Positions 1-6,391 are shown, counted from the stretch's first letter. The stretch is 6,516 nucleotides of DNA from Cytophagaceae bacterium (GCA_947461155.1 CANHKE010000077.1:1-6516); one strand, 5' to 3'. The notes: generated by a model not told the origin, from the letters alone. Translations and numbers: made by a program.

Positions 1-255
1 ATACAATCGATGAGTCGGGCCACATTTGCCAAATTATGCCCGCAAGGAGAAAAAGACACAGCTTCCTATTTTAGTTTTTATGATGTATGCGATCGTTTAT
101 CTACTGTTTTGGGCACATTTATCTTTGGATTAATTATTCAATTAACTGGTAATATGCGCAACGGTATCTTAATTCTAGCTGTAGTTTTTGCCATTAGCAT
201 TATTTACCTAATCAAAATCATTCGATTAAATACGAAGTCACTTATATTGGGATAA
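1..255 (+). CDS. MFS transporter, UMF1 (Atg22-like) family, 3' end only
   Basis: This is the C-terminal end of a membrane transporter whose 5' part lies outside the window. The reading frame is open from base 1 (I-Q-S-M-S-R...) to the TAA at 253-255, giving 84 residues. The stretch IQSMSRATFAKL, followed by P-x-G-E and ASYFSFYDV, resembles the loop before the last two membrane helices of UMF1-family MFS proteins, which are related to yeast Atg22. Two hydrophobic segments follow, roughly residues 36-50 (GTFIFGLIIQLTG) and 55-73 (ILILAVVFAISIIYLI), with a short basic tail. The substrate cannot be inferred; the family is often annotated as a putative permease or effluxer. The last 14 bases overlap the end of the convergent oxyR gene, so no separate terminator fits between them. 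Family recognition is from memory of sequence patterns and the fragment is short. Confidence 0.75.
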   Translation: MQSMSRATFAKLCPQGEKDTASYFSFYDVCDRLSTVLGTFIFGLIIQLTGNMRNGILILAVVFAISIIYLIKIIRLNTKSLILG

Positions 256-1165
256 TGGACCGATTATTTGCGGACTTCCATGAGATCGGAATATGTCCTA
301 AAATTTCTAATTGTAAGGCCTTTACAATTGCTTTTCTCGCATAAGACTTTGCGTGTACTAAGGACACTTCACGAACTGGAACCGGTAAAGGCAGCGCATG
401 CACTTTATCTTTCGATTTAGTATCCATGTAATCTAAAAACATTTGTGGTAAGATTGTTTGACCAAAACCCAGATCAGCCAAACGAACGATGGTCTCTAAA
501 CTACCCGTCTGATACGTCAAATTGGCTCCCATGTGTGATCCAGCCTTAATGTTGCAAATCGAATTGACTTGATTACTTAAACAATGTCCTTCCTCCAACA
601 ACCATAATTTGGATGGATCTAAATCGGATTTAAGTTTAGAACCATCATCCTCCCAAACATTGGAATACAAAAACAATTCTTCATAATACAGCGGCAATTC
701 AATTAATTCACTGTTTAAGGGTGTAACTAAGATGCCAATATCTAATACGCCAGACGCGATATCGCGTTTTATATTTTCAGTTGTAGTTTCTGAGATACGT
801 ATATCCAAATCCGGATATTTTTCTTGAAAGTCTGCTAGAAATTTGGGCATCAAATAGGGTGCAATGGTAGGTATAACACCAATGGACAAATTGCCCACTA
901 CCGCATTTGACCAATCTTTTGTTAAAGAAAGTATAGATTTACTTTCTGCTAGAATGATACGCGCTTTATTAATAATCTCCATTGCCTCGACCGTTGGCTC
1001 CAACGGCTTTGCTTTACGATTAAATAAAGTAAGATTTAATTCATCTTCCAATTTTTGTACTTGCATACTTAAACTTGGTTGTGAAACACAACAAAAATCA
1101 GCTGCTTTGGAAAAACTTTTTAAATCGGCAAGGGCAACAATGTACGTTAATTGCGTAATAGTCAT
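242..1165 (-). CDS. oxyR: OxyR-type LysR family peroxide-sensing transcriptional regulator
   Basis: This 307-residue protein is predicted to activate peroxide-defence genes after disulfide formation. The winged helix-turn-helix lies at about residues 1-60 (SFSKAADFCCVSQPSLSMQVQ... LFNR), followed by a linker helix and a LysR substrate-binding domain at about 90-295. The redox signature is clear: EEGHCLSNQVNSIC places Cys195 and Cys204 nine residues apart, as Cys199 and Cys208 are in E. coli OxyR, and the preceding GH is kept. Thr100 in the IPT motif matches E. coli Thr100, a residue in the peroxide pocket. The length is close to the 305 residues of E. coli OxyR. The start at 1165 opens directly into the conserved M-x-x-x-Q-L N-terminus. 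The gene is divergent from ahpC, with a LysR-like dyad between them, so ahpC is the likely target. Its end overlaps the neighbouring transporter gene by 14 bases. Peroxide sensing is inferred from the cysteine pair; the LysR family assignment is certain. Confidence 0.93.
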   Translation of the reverse strand: MTITQLTYIVALADLKSFSKAADFCCVSQPSLSMQVQKLEDELNLTLFNRKAKPLEPTVEAMEIINKARIILAESKSILSLTKDWSNAVVGNLSIGVIPTIAPYLMPKFLADFQEKYPDLDIRISETTTENIKRDIASGVLDIGILVTPLNSELIELPLYYEELFLYSNVWEDDGSKLKSDLDPSKLWLLEEGHCLSNQVNSICNIKAGSHMGANLTYQTGSLETIVRLADLGFGQTILPQMFLDYMDTKSKDKVHALPLPVPVREVSLVHAKSYARKAIVKALQLEILGHIPISWKSANNRSIIPI

Positions 1166-1179
1166 TATATAATTTTTAA

Positions 1180-1202
1180 CTATACAAATATAAAAAATAT
1201 AG
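1180..1202. promoter_or_regulatory. Predicted OxyR/LysR operator, dyad CTATA-N13-TATAG
   Basis: A perfect 5-bp inverted repeat, CTATA at 1180-1184 and TATAG at 1198-1202, is separated by 13 bases. One more flanking position also pairs imperfectly (AACTATA against TATAGAT, 6 of 7). The ATAG/CTAT half-sites are those of E. coli OxyR targets, and the size suits a LysR box. The site covers the predicted oxyR -7 element and ends one base before the predicted ahpC -33 element, centred about 50 bases upstream of the predicted ahpC start site. That geometry is typical for a LysR regulator that activates a divergent target and represses itself. AT-rich context makes short dyads easy to find, so this stays a prediction. 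Confidence 0.5.
1185..1192 (-). promoter_or_regulatory. Predicted oxyR promoter, Bacteroidota -7 element
   Basis: Read on the minus strand this is TATATTTG, an exact match to the Bacteroidota -7 consensus TAnnTTTG. It would put the transcription start near 1178, giving a 5' leader of about a dozen bases before the oxyR ATG at 1165. No good TTG is seen at the expected -33 position, so the promoter may be weak or depend on regulation. The region is very AT-rich and a chance match is possible. Confidence 0.4.
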
Positions 1203-1203
1203 A

Positions 1204-1235
1204 TTTGATTGATAACTTTTGAACCTACATATTTG
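1204..1235 (+). promoter_or_regulatory. Predicted ahpC promoter, Bacteroidota type
   Basis: TTTG at 1204-1207 is followed after 20 bases by CATATTTG at 1228-1235. The latter matches TAnnTTTG at five of its six fixed positions. The spacing is that expected between -33 and -7 elements of the Bacteroidota primary sigma factor. Transcription would begin near 1242, leaving a leader of about 30 bases before the ATG at 1274. This supports the ATG over the in-frame TTG at 1247, which would lie almost at the transcript end. Confidence 0.45.
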
Positions 1236-1273
1236 CATCACCAAATTTGAAACATAAAAAAACACTTATACAA

Positions 1274-1822
1274 ATGGCAAATTACATGTTAGGTTTAGGA
1301 AGCCAATTTCCTACATTTTCAAAGACTGCAGTTGTTTCTTTAGAGCAAGGCAAAGAATTCGCAACAATTACTTCAGAAGATCACAAAAAAGATGGTAAAT
1401 GGTTAGTAATGTTCTGGTGGCCAAAAGATTTTACATTTGTTTGTCCTACTGAAATTGCTGAATTCAACCGTCGTGCTGGAGATTTTTCAGATCGTGATGC
1501 ATCTTTAATTGGCGCTTCAACAGATTCAGAATTCGTACACGCAGCTTGGAGAAGAGACCATGATGATTTACGTGGTTTGAAATTCCCAATGTTAGCAGAT
1601 ACGTCTAAGAGCTTAGCTGAAGAGCTTGGTATCTTAACCGAAGGAGAAAAAGTAGCTTACCGGGTTACTTATATCGCTGACCAAGATGGAATTATCCGTT
1701 GGGCATCTGCCAATGACTTATCAGTGGGCCGTAACGTAGACGAAGTATTACGTGTATTAGATGCGTTGCAAACTGATGAGCTTTGCCCTTGCAACTGGAA
1801 AGCAGGAGAAGCTACTTTATAA
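1274..1822 (+). CDS. ahpC: AhpC-type 2-Cys peroxiredoxin
   Basis: This 182-residue thioredoxin-fold enzyme reduces hydrogen peroxide, organic hydroperoxides and probably peroxynitrite through a reactive cysteine. FTFVCPTE carries the peroxidatic Cys57, with WWPKDF before it and Trp92/Arg93 (HAAWRR) in the region that contributes the catalytic Arg. The C-terminal motif DELCPCNW holds Cys171 and Cys173. A third cysteine there, after NVDEVLRVLDALQ, is the arrangement of Mycobacterium tuberculosis AhpC (Cys61, Cys174, Cys176), which AhpD reduces. An AhpD gene follows directly. The start at ATG 1274 (MANYMLGLG...) was chosen over TTG 1247, which adds nine lysine-rich residues next to the predicted transcript start; ATG 1286 is also possible. 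The gene is divergent from oxyR and probably activated by it. Codon use looks that of a well-expressed gene. The family is certain; the reducing partner is inferred from the neighbour. Confidence 0.95.
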   Translation: MANYMLGLGSQFPTFSKTAVVSLEQGKEFATITSEDHKKDGKWLVMFWWPKDFTFVCPTEIAEFNRRAGDFSDRDASLIGASTDSEFVHAAWRRDHDDLRGLKFPMLADTSKSLAEELGILTEGEKVAYRVTYIADQDGIIRWASANDLSVGRNVDEVLRVLDALQTDELCPCNWKAGEATL

Positions 1823-1832
1823 AAACAACTTT

Positions 1833-1859
1833 AAAGCCCCAGGATCTCTGGGGCTTTTT
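1833..1859 (+). terminator. Intergenic hairpin terminator or attenuator between ahpC and ahpD
   Basis: A perfect 10-bp stem, AAAGCCCCAG at 1833-1842 pairing with CTGGGGCTTT at 1848-1857, has a 5-base loop and runs into five T residues (1855-1859). It begins 10 bases after the ahpC stop and ends 13 bases before the ahpD ATG. The GC-rich core and T-run fit an intrinsic terminator. No good promoter is visible in the 13 bases that remain before ahpD, so ahpD most likely depends on readthrough from ahpC. Confidence 0.75.
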
Positions 1860-1872
1860 AAAATATAAAATC

Positions 1873-2445
1873 ATGAGTGAAACTAGAGATAATTTATTAG
1901 CAGAGATCAATGTCGCTGCTTCAGAATCGTTCGCCCTTTTAGATGCATTAGATGCAACGGATCACCGCTACATTAAGGATTTAAAAATTAATGTATCCAA
2001 TTCACTTCGTGCTCAAACTTTATCAGAAAAAGAGGCATTATTGCTTGCTTTGGCGGTTTCTGTGAATCAAAAACACACATTAACCATTAATTCGTTAGCT
2101 GAATTAGCGATCCAAAAGGGCGCAACTGAGGCAGAAATTAATGAAATACACGCGCTAGTGTCTTTATTGAATGCAAATAATATTTTTTATCGCTTCAAAC
2201 ATTTCGTAGATAAAGAATACTACAACACAGCTCCAGCAGGAATTCGCATGTCGATCATGATGAATCCAGTACTTGGAAAAGAATTTTTTGAACTAGCTAG
2301 TTTGACGGTTTCTGCGATAAATGGTTGTGAAATGTGCGTCACTTCCCATGAACAATCCGTAAAAAATCACGGAGCAACGGAAGCTCGTATTTTAGATGCC
2401 ATTCGTTTAACGTCCATCTTTAAGAGTCTTATCGTATTATTATAA
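1873..2445 (+). CDS. ahpD: AhpD-like alkylhydroperoxidase (carboxymuconolactone decarboxylase family)
   Basis: This 190-residue, all-helical CMD-family protein should act as the disulfide reductant of AhpC, with weak peroxidase activity of its own. The active-site segment SAINGCEMCVTSHE gives Cys152-x-x-Cys155-x3-His159. Glu140 lies 12 residues before the first cysteine, the same spacing as Glu118, Cys130, Cys133 and His137 of M. tuberculosis AhpD. NNIFYRFKHFV, GIRMSIMMNP and FELASLTVSAINGC also parallel that protein, whose usual length is about 177. Met154 takes the place of mycobacterial His132. In mycobacteria AhpD is recharged by dihydrolipoamide dehydrogenase and the lipoyl succinyltransferase, a link that would explain the absence of ahpF here; that is inference. 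The ATG at 1873 follows the ahpC terminator. A longer in-frame opening beginning at 1783 inside ahpC was rejected because the extra residues come from ahpC and the hairpin. Confidence 0.92.
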   Translation: MSETRDNLLAEINVAASESFALLDALDATDHRYIKDLKINVSNSLRAQTLSEKEALLLALAVSVNQKHTLTINSLAELAIQKGATEAEINEIHALVSLLNANNIFYRFKHFVDKEYYNTAPAGIRMSIMMNPVLGKEFFELASLTVSAINGCEMCVTSHEQSVKNHGATEARILDAIRLTSIFKSLIVLL

Positions 2446-2461
2446 TCCGATCCTAAGTAGT

Positions 2462-2496
2462 AAAAAGGCTAACTCATACCGAGTTAGCCTTTTTTT
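2462..2496. terminator. Bidirectional intrinsic terminator between ahpD and the convergent glycosyltransferase
   Basis: A perfect 14-bp stem, 2462-2475 (AAAAAGGCTAACTC) with 2481-2494 (GAGTTAGCCTTTTT), encloses a 5-base loop. Seven T residues (2490-2496) follow the plus-strand GC core, and the five A residues at 2462-2466 provide the U-tract on the minus strand. It starts 16 bases after the ahpD stop. The last codons and the TAA of the minus-strand glycosyltransferase (2484-2486) lie inside the 5' arm as read from that side. Confidence 0.88.
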
Positions 2497-3236
2497 ATTT
2501 CGCGAACGAGTTGATTTAGTTGCAGACGGAATTGCGCAAGTTCTAGAAACGATTGCCAACAAACCTTAAGTAATTTCATGTGACGAATCGAAACTTCTCC
2601 GGTTTCCCGCTCCTTATGTAATACAGGTATATTAAATAATGGTTGGCCAGCCTTTGTAGCTAAAACCGATAAAAATATATTTGGAGCAAATGGTGTTTTT
2701 GCAGGTAAGGCCTTGATTAATTTAGCTAAGAAGGAGGTACGAATTAATCGGAAAGGAATATTCGCATCGTGAATATACGTACCATAGATAAACAGCAACG
2801 AATACTTTAATATACGAGTAATGATCAATCGAAAAGGATCATCATTTCTTACTTCACGGAAACCTAGTACAAAATCAGATTCATTGCGCTTTTCCCAAAA
2901 TTTCTTAAAATCACCGGGAATAAACTGATCATCTGAATCCGTCTGAAAAACAAATTGAGGGTTCATTTGAACCGCCATTTGGTACCCATGAAAAATAGCT
3001 TGACCGTGACCACCATTCAACTGGTGTTTCGCGATTAAATTCGGATAAGACCCAGTCAATTCATCTAAAATAGCACCCGTTTGGTCACGAGATCCATCAT
3101 TAATCACCAATAATTTAAACCGATCCAAAGGAACTACTTCAGCTATCCCATTAATCCACATAGGCACCACATCCCGTATGCACGCTTCTTCGTTATAGGC
3201 AGGAATAACAACAACTAAATCCAACGTATTTTCCAT
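2484..3236 (-). CDS. Glycosyltransferase family 2, DPM1-like
   Basis: This 250-residue GT-A fold enzyme is predicted to transfer a sugar from a nucleotide donor, possibly to a polyprenyl phosphate or an envelope glycan. Motifs in order are VVIPAYNEE (about 9-17), LLVINDGSRD (42-51, nucleotide site), NGGHGQA (74-80), QTDSDDQF (98-105, the metal-binding DxD at Asp100-Asp102), and DANIPFRLIR (157-166). RETGEVSIR at 210-218 comes after them. This order resembles dolichol/undecaprenyl phosphate sugar transferases. No clear transmembrane tail is present, so the enzyme is cytoplasmic or peripheral; residues 144-151 are only a short hydrophobic patch. Its ATG overlaps the acyltransferase stop by one base (TAATG), implying translational coupling. 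It is the last gene of the minus-strand cluster, and its stop codon lies within the terminator hairpin. Donor and acceptor cannot be told from sequence. Confidence 0.88.
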   Translation of the reverse strand: MENTLDLVVVIPAYNEEACIRDVVPMWINGIAEVVPLDRFKLLVINDGSRDQTGAILDELTGSYPNLIAKHQLNGGHGQAIFHGYQMAVQMNPQFVFQTDSDDQFIPGDFKKFWEKRNESDFVLGFREVRNDDPFRLIITRILKYSLLFIYGTYIHDANIPFRLIRTSFLAKLIKALPAKTPFAPNIFLSVLATKAGQPLFNIPVLHKERETGEVSIRHMKLLKVCWQSFLELAQFRLQLNQLVREIKKG

Positions 3237-4354
3237 TAAATCCGATTTTTAAAACGATTGATTGGTTTTTCAATAAAAAACCATGACAAACTGGCTAAAA
3301 CTAACACAATAACTAAACTGATAGCAAATTTTAGATAAATAAAATTAGGTAATTCCTCAGTAAGTTCAGGTAAAAAATTACTTAAATACCCAATAATTGT
3401 ATTGCCTTTCATGTGGTAATAATTATACACCACATTGTGATAAAGATATATCCCATAAGAAATTTGACCCAAATAGGAAACCCAACCTAACTGCAAGAAT
3501 CGGCCTATAATCCACGTTTGATTACTCAACGCTTGTGTGATTAGAAAGAAGGAAAACAATCCTGCAAAAAAGCGTTCAAAGACGATTGAAAAAATATTGT
3601 CGTGTACGTATGTCGACTCCTCACTTAACCATAAAATCCCAACAAAAAAGACAAGACTTAGCGGAAGAAGATACACTTTAGCTCTCAATTTCTCATAAAG
3701 TGCTTGTTTGTAATGAAATAAATAAGCTAAAATACCTCCTAAACCGAATGAATCAATCGCCGCAATTGGATTTACATATGAGATCATCCAAAAATTTTCT
3801 TTCACTTCATGAGTCGCGAATACATAAAAACTCAACCGCGCACCAAGACCAAGTAATAACATACTGATAAATAAGCGCGGATATCGGGAAACGGAAACAA
3901 AAAAGATGAAATACGGAAACAATAAATAGTATTGCTCTTCTACCGCCAGTGACCACAAATGATCCCAAACGCCCATCCAACCCTGATGTGAGATAATATA
4001 AAAGTTAGGCGTATACGAAATCAACCATAATGACAATTCCGAAAAATTAGACAACTGAAATACGAAACCAATAAACAAAAGCAAAAAATAAATAGGAAAA
4101 ATACGCAATGACCTTCGGTAAATAAAGCGAATCATTTTAACAAAAGGAGAGGAGTGATGTGTCCGACAACTATCCGCATTCTCAAATAAAATACGTGTAA
4201 TTAAAAATCCGCTTAGTACAAAAAATATGACAACACCTAAATGTCCGAGAAATGAAAATGGATTAATAGGAATTAACCAATGGTCAATCAGCACGAGAAG
4301 TACGGCAATAAAGCGTATCCCATTTAATTGCTTAAAATAAATTGATTTTGACAT
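3236..4354 (-). CDS. Acyltransferase 3 family membrane protein (OafA/YrhL-like)
   Basis: This 372-residue integral inner-membrane enzyme is predicted to O-acylate (often acetylate) a cell-surface glycan. The N-terminal R-x10-H motif is Arg14 to His25 (RFIAVLLVLIDH), the same numbering as in OafA-type enzymes. This is a strong argument for the ATG at 4354; an upstream ATG at 4390 would add 12 residues lying inside the preceding gene. Other family marks are FFVLSGFLIT (44-53), YRRSLRIFP (79-87), WSLAVEEQYYLLFP (134-147), SYGIYLYH (299-306) and FFIEKPINR (359-367). About ten hydrophobic helices are spread along the chain. No C-terminal SGNH domain is present, so this is the stand-alone form. It starts 4 bases after the stop of the OmpA-domain gene and overlaps the glycosyltransferase start by one base. 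The neighbouring glycosyltransferase may build the glycan it modifies; that is inference. Confidence 0.93.
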   Translation of the reverse strand: MSKSIYFKQLNGIRFIAVLLVLIDHWLIPINPFSFLGHLGVVIFFVLSGFLITRILFENADSCRTHHSSPFVKMIRFIYRRSLRIFPIYFLLLFIGFVFQLSNFSELSLWLISYTPNFYIISHQGWMGVWDHLWSLAVEEQYYLLFPYFIFFVSVSRYPRLFISMLLLGLGARLSFYVFATHEVKENFWMISYVNPIAAIDSFGLGGILAYLFHYKQALYEKLRAKVYLLPLSLVFFVGILWLSEESTYVHDNIFSIVFERFFAGLFSFFLITQALSNQTWIIGRFLQLGWVSYLGQISYGIYLYHNVVYNYYHMKGNTIIGYLSNFLPELTEELPNFIYLKFAISLVIVLVLASLSWFFIEKPINRFKNRI

Positions 4355-4358
4355 AACG

Positions 4359-6386
4359 CTATTCACTAACAAATAAGGTAAACTCAACACGTCGATTTAA
4401 TCGACGTTTATCCTCCAATACACTAGATGAAAGTGGTTTGGTGCCACCCCAACCTTTGGTTCTTATCCGAGTCGCTGCTATACCTTTTGAAATTAAGTAT
4501 TCTTTCACTTTTTCGGCTCGATCAATCGATAATTGTAAGTTTTCATTCCAATCACCCTGTAAATCCGTATGTCCCTCTATCGATATATGAAAACTACCAT
4601 TATCATTTAAAATAGAAACAATATTATCTAATGCATCGTAAGATTCTTTCAACAAGTCCGATTTACTTTGTGCAAAATTTAACGTCGGTAATTTAAATTG
4701 CTTATTGATTTCCAATGGCATCAATGCGAATTGCTGAACTAACTCCACATATTTAACCTCTTTACGCAAATCAAAGCGCTCTCGTTTCGTCATATACCCC
4801 TTCGATTTAACTTCAATCTGAAAGGGCTTCTTAGTAGGCCACATAAACGAGAAATCACCCAAATAAGGATCATAATCAACTACCAATGAATCCGAACTGG
4901 TCGTTGACCGAACAATTAATTTTGCCGACAAACCAATTTTAGAGGCTATATCAAAAACCTTACCCGAAATCTGAACTAAATTCTGAGGCCTAACTTTTTC
5001 AGGTATTTTAATCCGGTAAATATCTTCCGCACCCATCGAATTTTCGACCGAACTAAAATAAGCGTAGTCTCCTTGCGCCGAAACAGAAAAATAACCATCC
5101 CATTGATTCGTATTTACAGCCGGACCCACATTTTCGGGTATTGACCAATTTAACCACGTATCATCTAATCTACGCGTCAAAAAAATATCATTGTTTCCAT
5201 AACCCACATGTCCACTGGATGAAAAATACATGGTAACACCATCGGGAGCAATAAATGGAGTACTTTCCGACTCACCCGAATTAACATTTTGTCCGATATT
5301 TTTTGGTTCTGTCCACGTATCATCCGATTTTAAAAATGACACATAAATGTCCTTTCCTCCATAAGAGTCTTTGGTTTCAGTCGTCATTAATAAAACCTTC
5401 CCGTTCGGAGCTAATGTATATTCCGAATACTCAGATTTATTTTTGAAATTTTGAATTCGGATTGCTTTCGGGAAACTCCATTCACCCGTTCGCAAACGAA
5501 ATGATAAAGAAACACCTTTTTCCATTTGCCCATCTTTACCATAGACATTATTCAACAACATCGTCTTTCCGTTTGGTGAAATTCCACAAACAGCGTTATT
5601 TTCATCATTGTTTATAGGCGCTGGAAATAAATTAGCTTTGAGCCACTTCTTATCATCGCCTAATTGAGAAACCCAAATGTCTTGATTTTTGGCAGCACCT
5701 AAATTATCCGGATGTTTCCAACGCGTAAAAAAAAGCGATTTGCCATCTGGACTAACTACGGGACATATTTCATTGAATTTTGAATTAATCGCCAAACCCA
5801 AATTTTCTTTCACCAAATAAGCTGCTGGGTCTTTTTCCAACGAAACACTGCTCTCAATAGGTTTGTCAGAATCCGAGATCGCAATCGCATCAATCTGCGA
5901 ATATCCTTTCACACGTTGGGAATTCATTAACACCTTAATCGACTTCACTTTAAATGGCGTCAGCGCATTCAATTTTATACGGGTAATTTGACCAGTCATT
6001 GTCGCATAATTCACCGGAAATTCCCTTATCAAATAAAGCTTATTATTTTCGTCAAAAGCTTCAATTCGTGTTATCGAACCAGCACCAAAATTTTCAAAAA
6101 TAGCAACTTGATTGATTTGCTTTAAGGTATCAAATGAAACAATCAAATATTCATCATTCGGACTATCTGGCGTCAGTGATTGCCAGGCACTGGGCGTTTG
6201 ACCAAATTTAGGATACTTACTCGGGCGCCCCAACGCATGAATAGCCCTAAATTCGCGTCCCAATAACTGATCGGAATATTCACTCGAAAAAGCAACCACC
6301 TTACTGGCCCATTGGACAGATTGTCCAAAGGTATAAAGATGTGCCATCAACATGAAGGCAAATAAATATGCTTTTCGAGGCCACAT
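4359..6386 (-). CDS. Secreted PD40-repeat protein with C-terminal OmpA peptidoglycan-binding domain
   Basis: This 675-residue envelope protein has several parts. Residues 1-22 form a signal peptide (MWPRKAYLFAF... FGQ) without a lipobox cysteine. Residues about 30-172 look like a beta-sandwich, possibly galactose-binding/discoidin-like. Residues about 195-460 hold five PD40-type propeller repeats, seen as VSPDGKSLFFTR (211-222), ISPNGKTML (269-277), LAPNGKVLLM (325-334), IAPDGVTMYFSS (379-390) and VSAQGDYAYFSS (435-446). Each is followed by a D/SI-Y/W-type strand such as KDIYVS or NDIFLT. Residues about 470-545 resemble a carboxypeptidase-regulatory-like beta domain (ISGKVFD). The OmpA domain covers about 567-672, with IEGHTD, LS-x2-RAEKV-x2-YL and NRRVEF. 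Asp608 and Arg623 are spaced as the diaminopimelate-binding Asp and Arg of OmpA. The protein is therefore likely periplasmic or outer-membrane-associated and tethered to peptidoglycan. It starts 5 bases after the rpe stop. The ligand of the propeller is unknown. Confidence 0.9.
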   Translation of the reverse strand: MWPRKAYLFAFMLMAHLYTFGQSVQWASKVVAFSSEYSDQLLGREFRAIHALGRPSKYPKFGQTPSAWQSLTPDSPNDEYLIVSFDTLKQINQVAIFENFGAGSITRIEAFDENNKLYLIREFPVNYATMTGQITRIKLNALTPFKVKSIKVLMNSQRVKGYSQIDAIAISDSDKPIESSVSLEKDPAAYLVKENLGLAINSKFNEICPVVSPDGKSLFFTRWKHPDNLGAAKNQDIWVSQLGDDKKWLKANLFPAPINNDENNAVCGISPNGKTMLLNNVYGKDGQMEKGVSLSFRLRTGEWSFPKAIRIQNFKNKSEYSEYTLAPNGKVLLMTTETKDSYGGKDIYVSFLKSDDTWTEPKNIGQNVNSGESESTPFIAPDGVTMYFSSSGHVGYGNNDIFLTRRLDDTWLNWSIPENVGPAVNTNQWDGYFSVSAQGDYAYFSSVENSMGAEDIYRIKIPEKVRPQNLVQISGKVFDIASKIGLSAKLIVRSTTSSDSLVVDYDPYLGDFSFMWPTKKPFQIEVKSKGYMTKRERFDLRKEVKYVELVQQFALMPLEINKQFKLPTLNFAQSKSDLLKESYDALDNIVSILNDNGSFHISIEGHTDLQGDWNENLQLSIDRAEKVKEYLISKGIAATRIRTKGWGGTKPLSSSVLEDKRRLNRRVEFTLFVSE

Positions 6387-6391
6387 ATGAC

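Noticed and set aside
1088..1093. Adjacent Cys25-Cys26 in the OxyR helix-turn-helix as a possible extra redox switch
   Set aside because: E. coli OxyR also has a cysteine at this position next to the VSQP motif, so it is not unusual and nothing points to a sensing role.
864..1172. Open frame of 102 codons on the plus strand opposite oxyR
   Set aside because: It lies fully antisense to a well-supported OxyR gene, resembles no family I recognise and has a composition explained by the reverse strand.
1783..1872. In-frame N-terminal extension of ahpD starting inside ahpC
   Set aside because: The extra residues are the ahpC tail in another frame plus the terminator hairpin; the AhpD homology begins after ATG 1873.
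4355..4390. Longer start for the acyltransferase at 4390
   Set aside because: The 12 extra residues overlap the OmpA-domain gene, and the start at 4354 puts the R-x10-H motif at Arg14/His25 as in OafA-type enzymes.
4427..4615. 62-codon plus-strand open frame
   Set aside because: It is antisense to the conserved OmpA domain and has no recognisable features or promoter.
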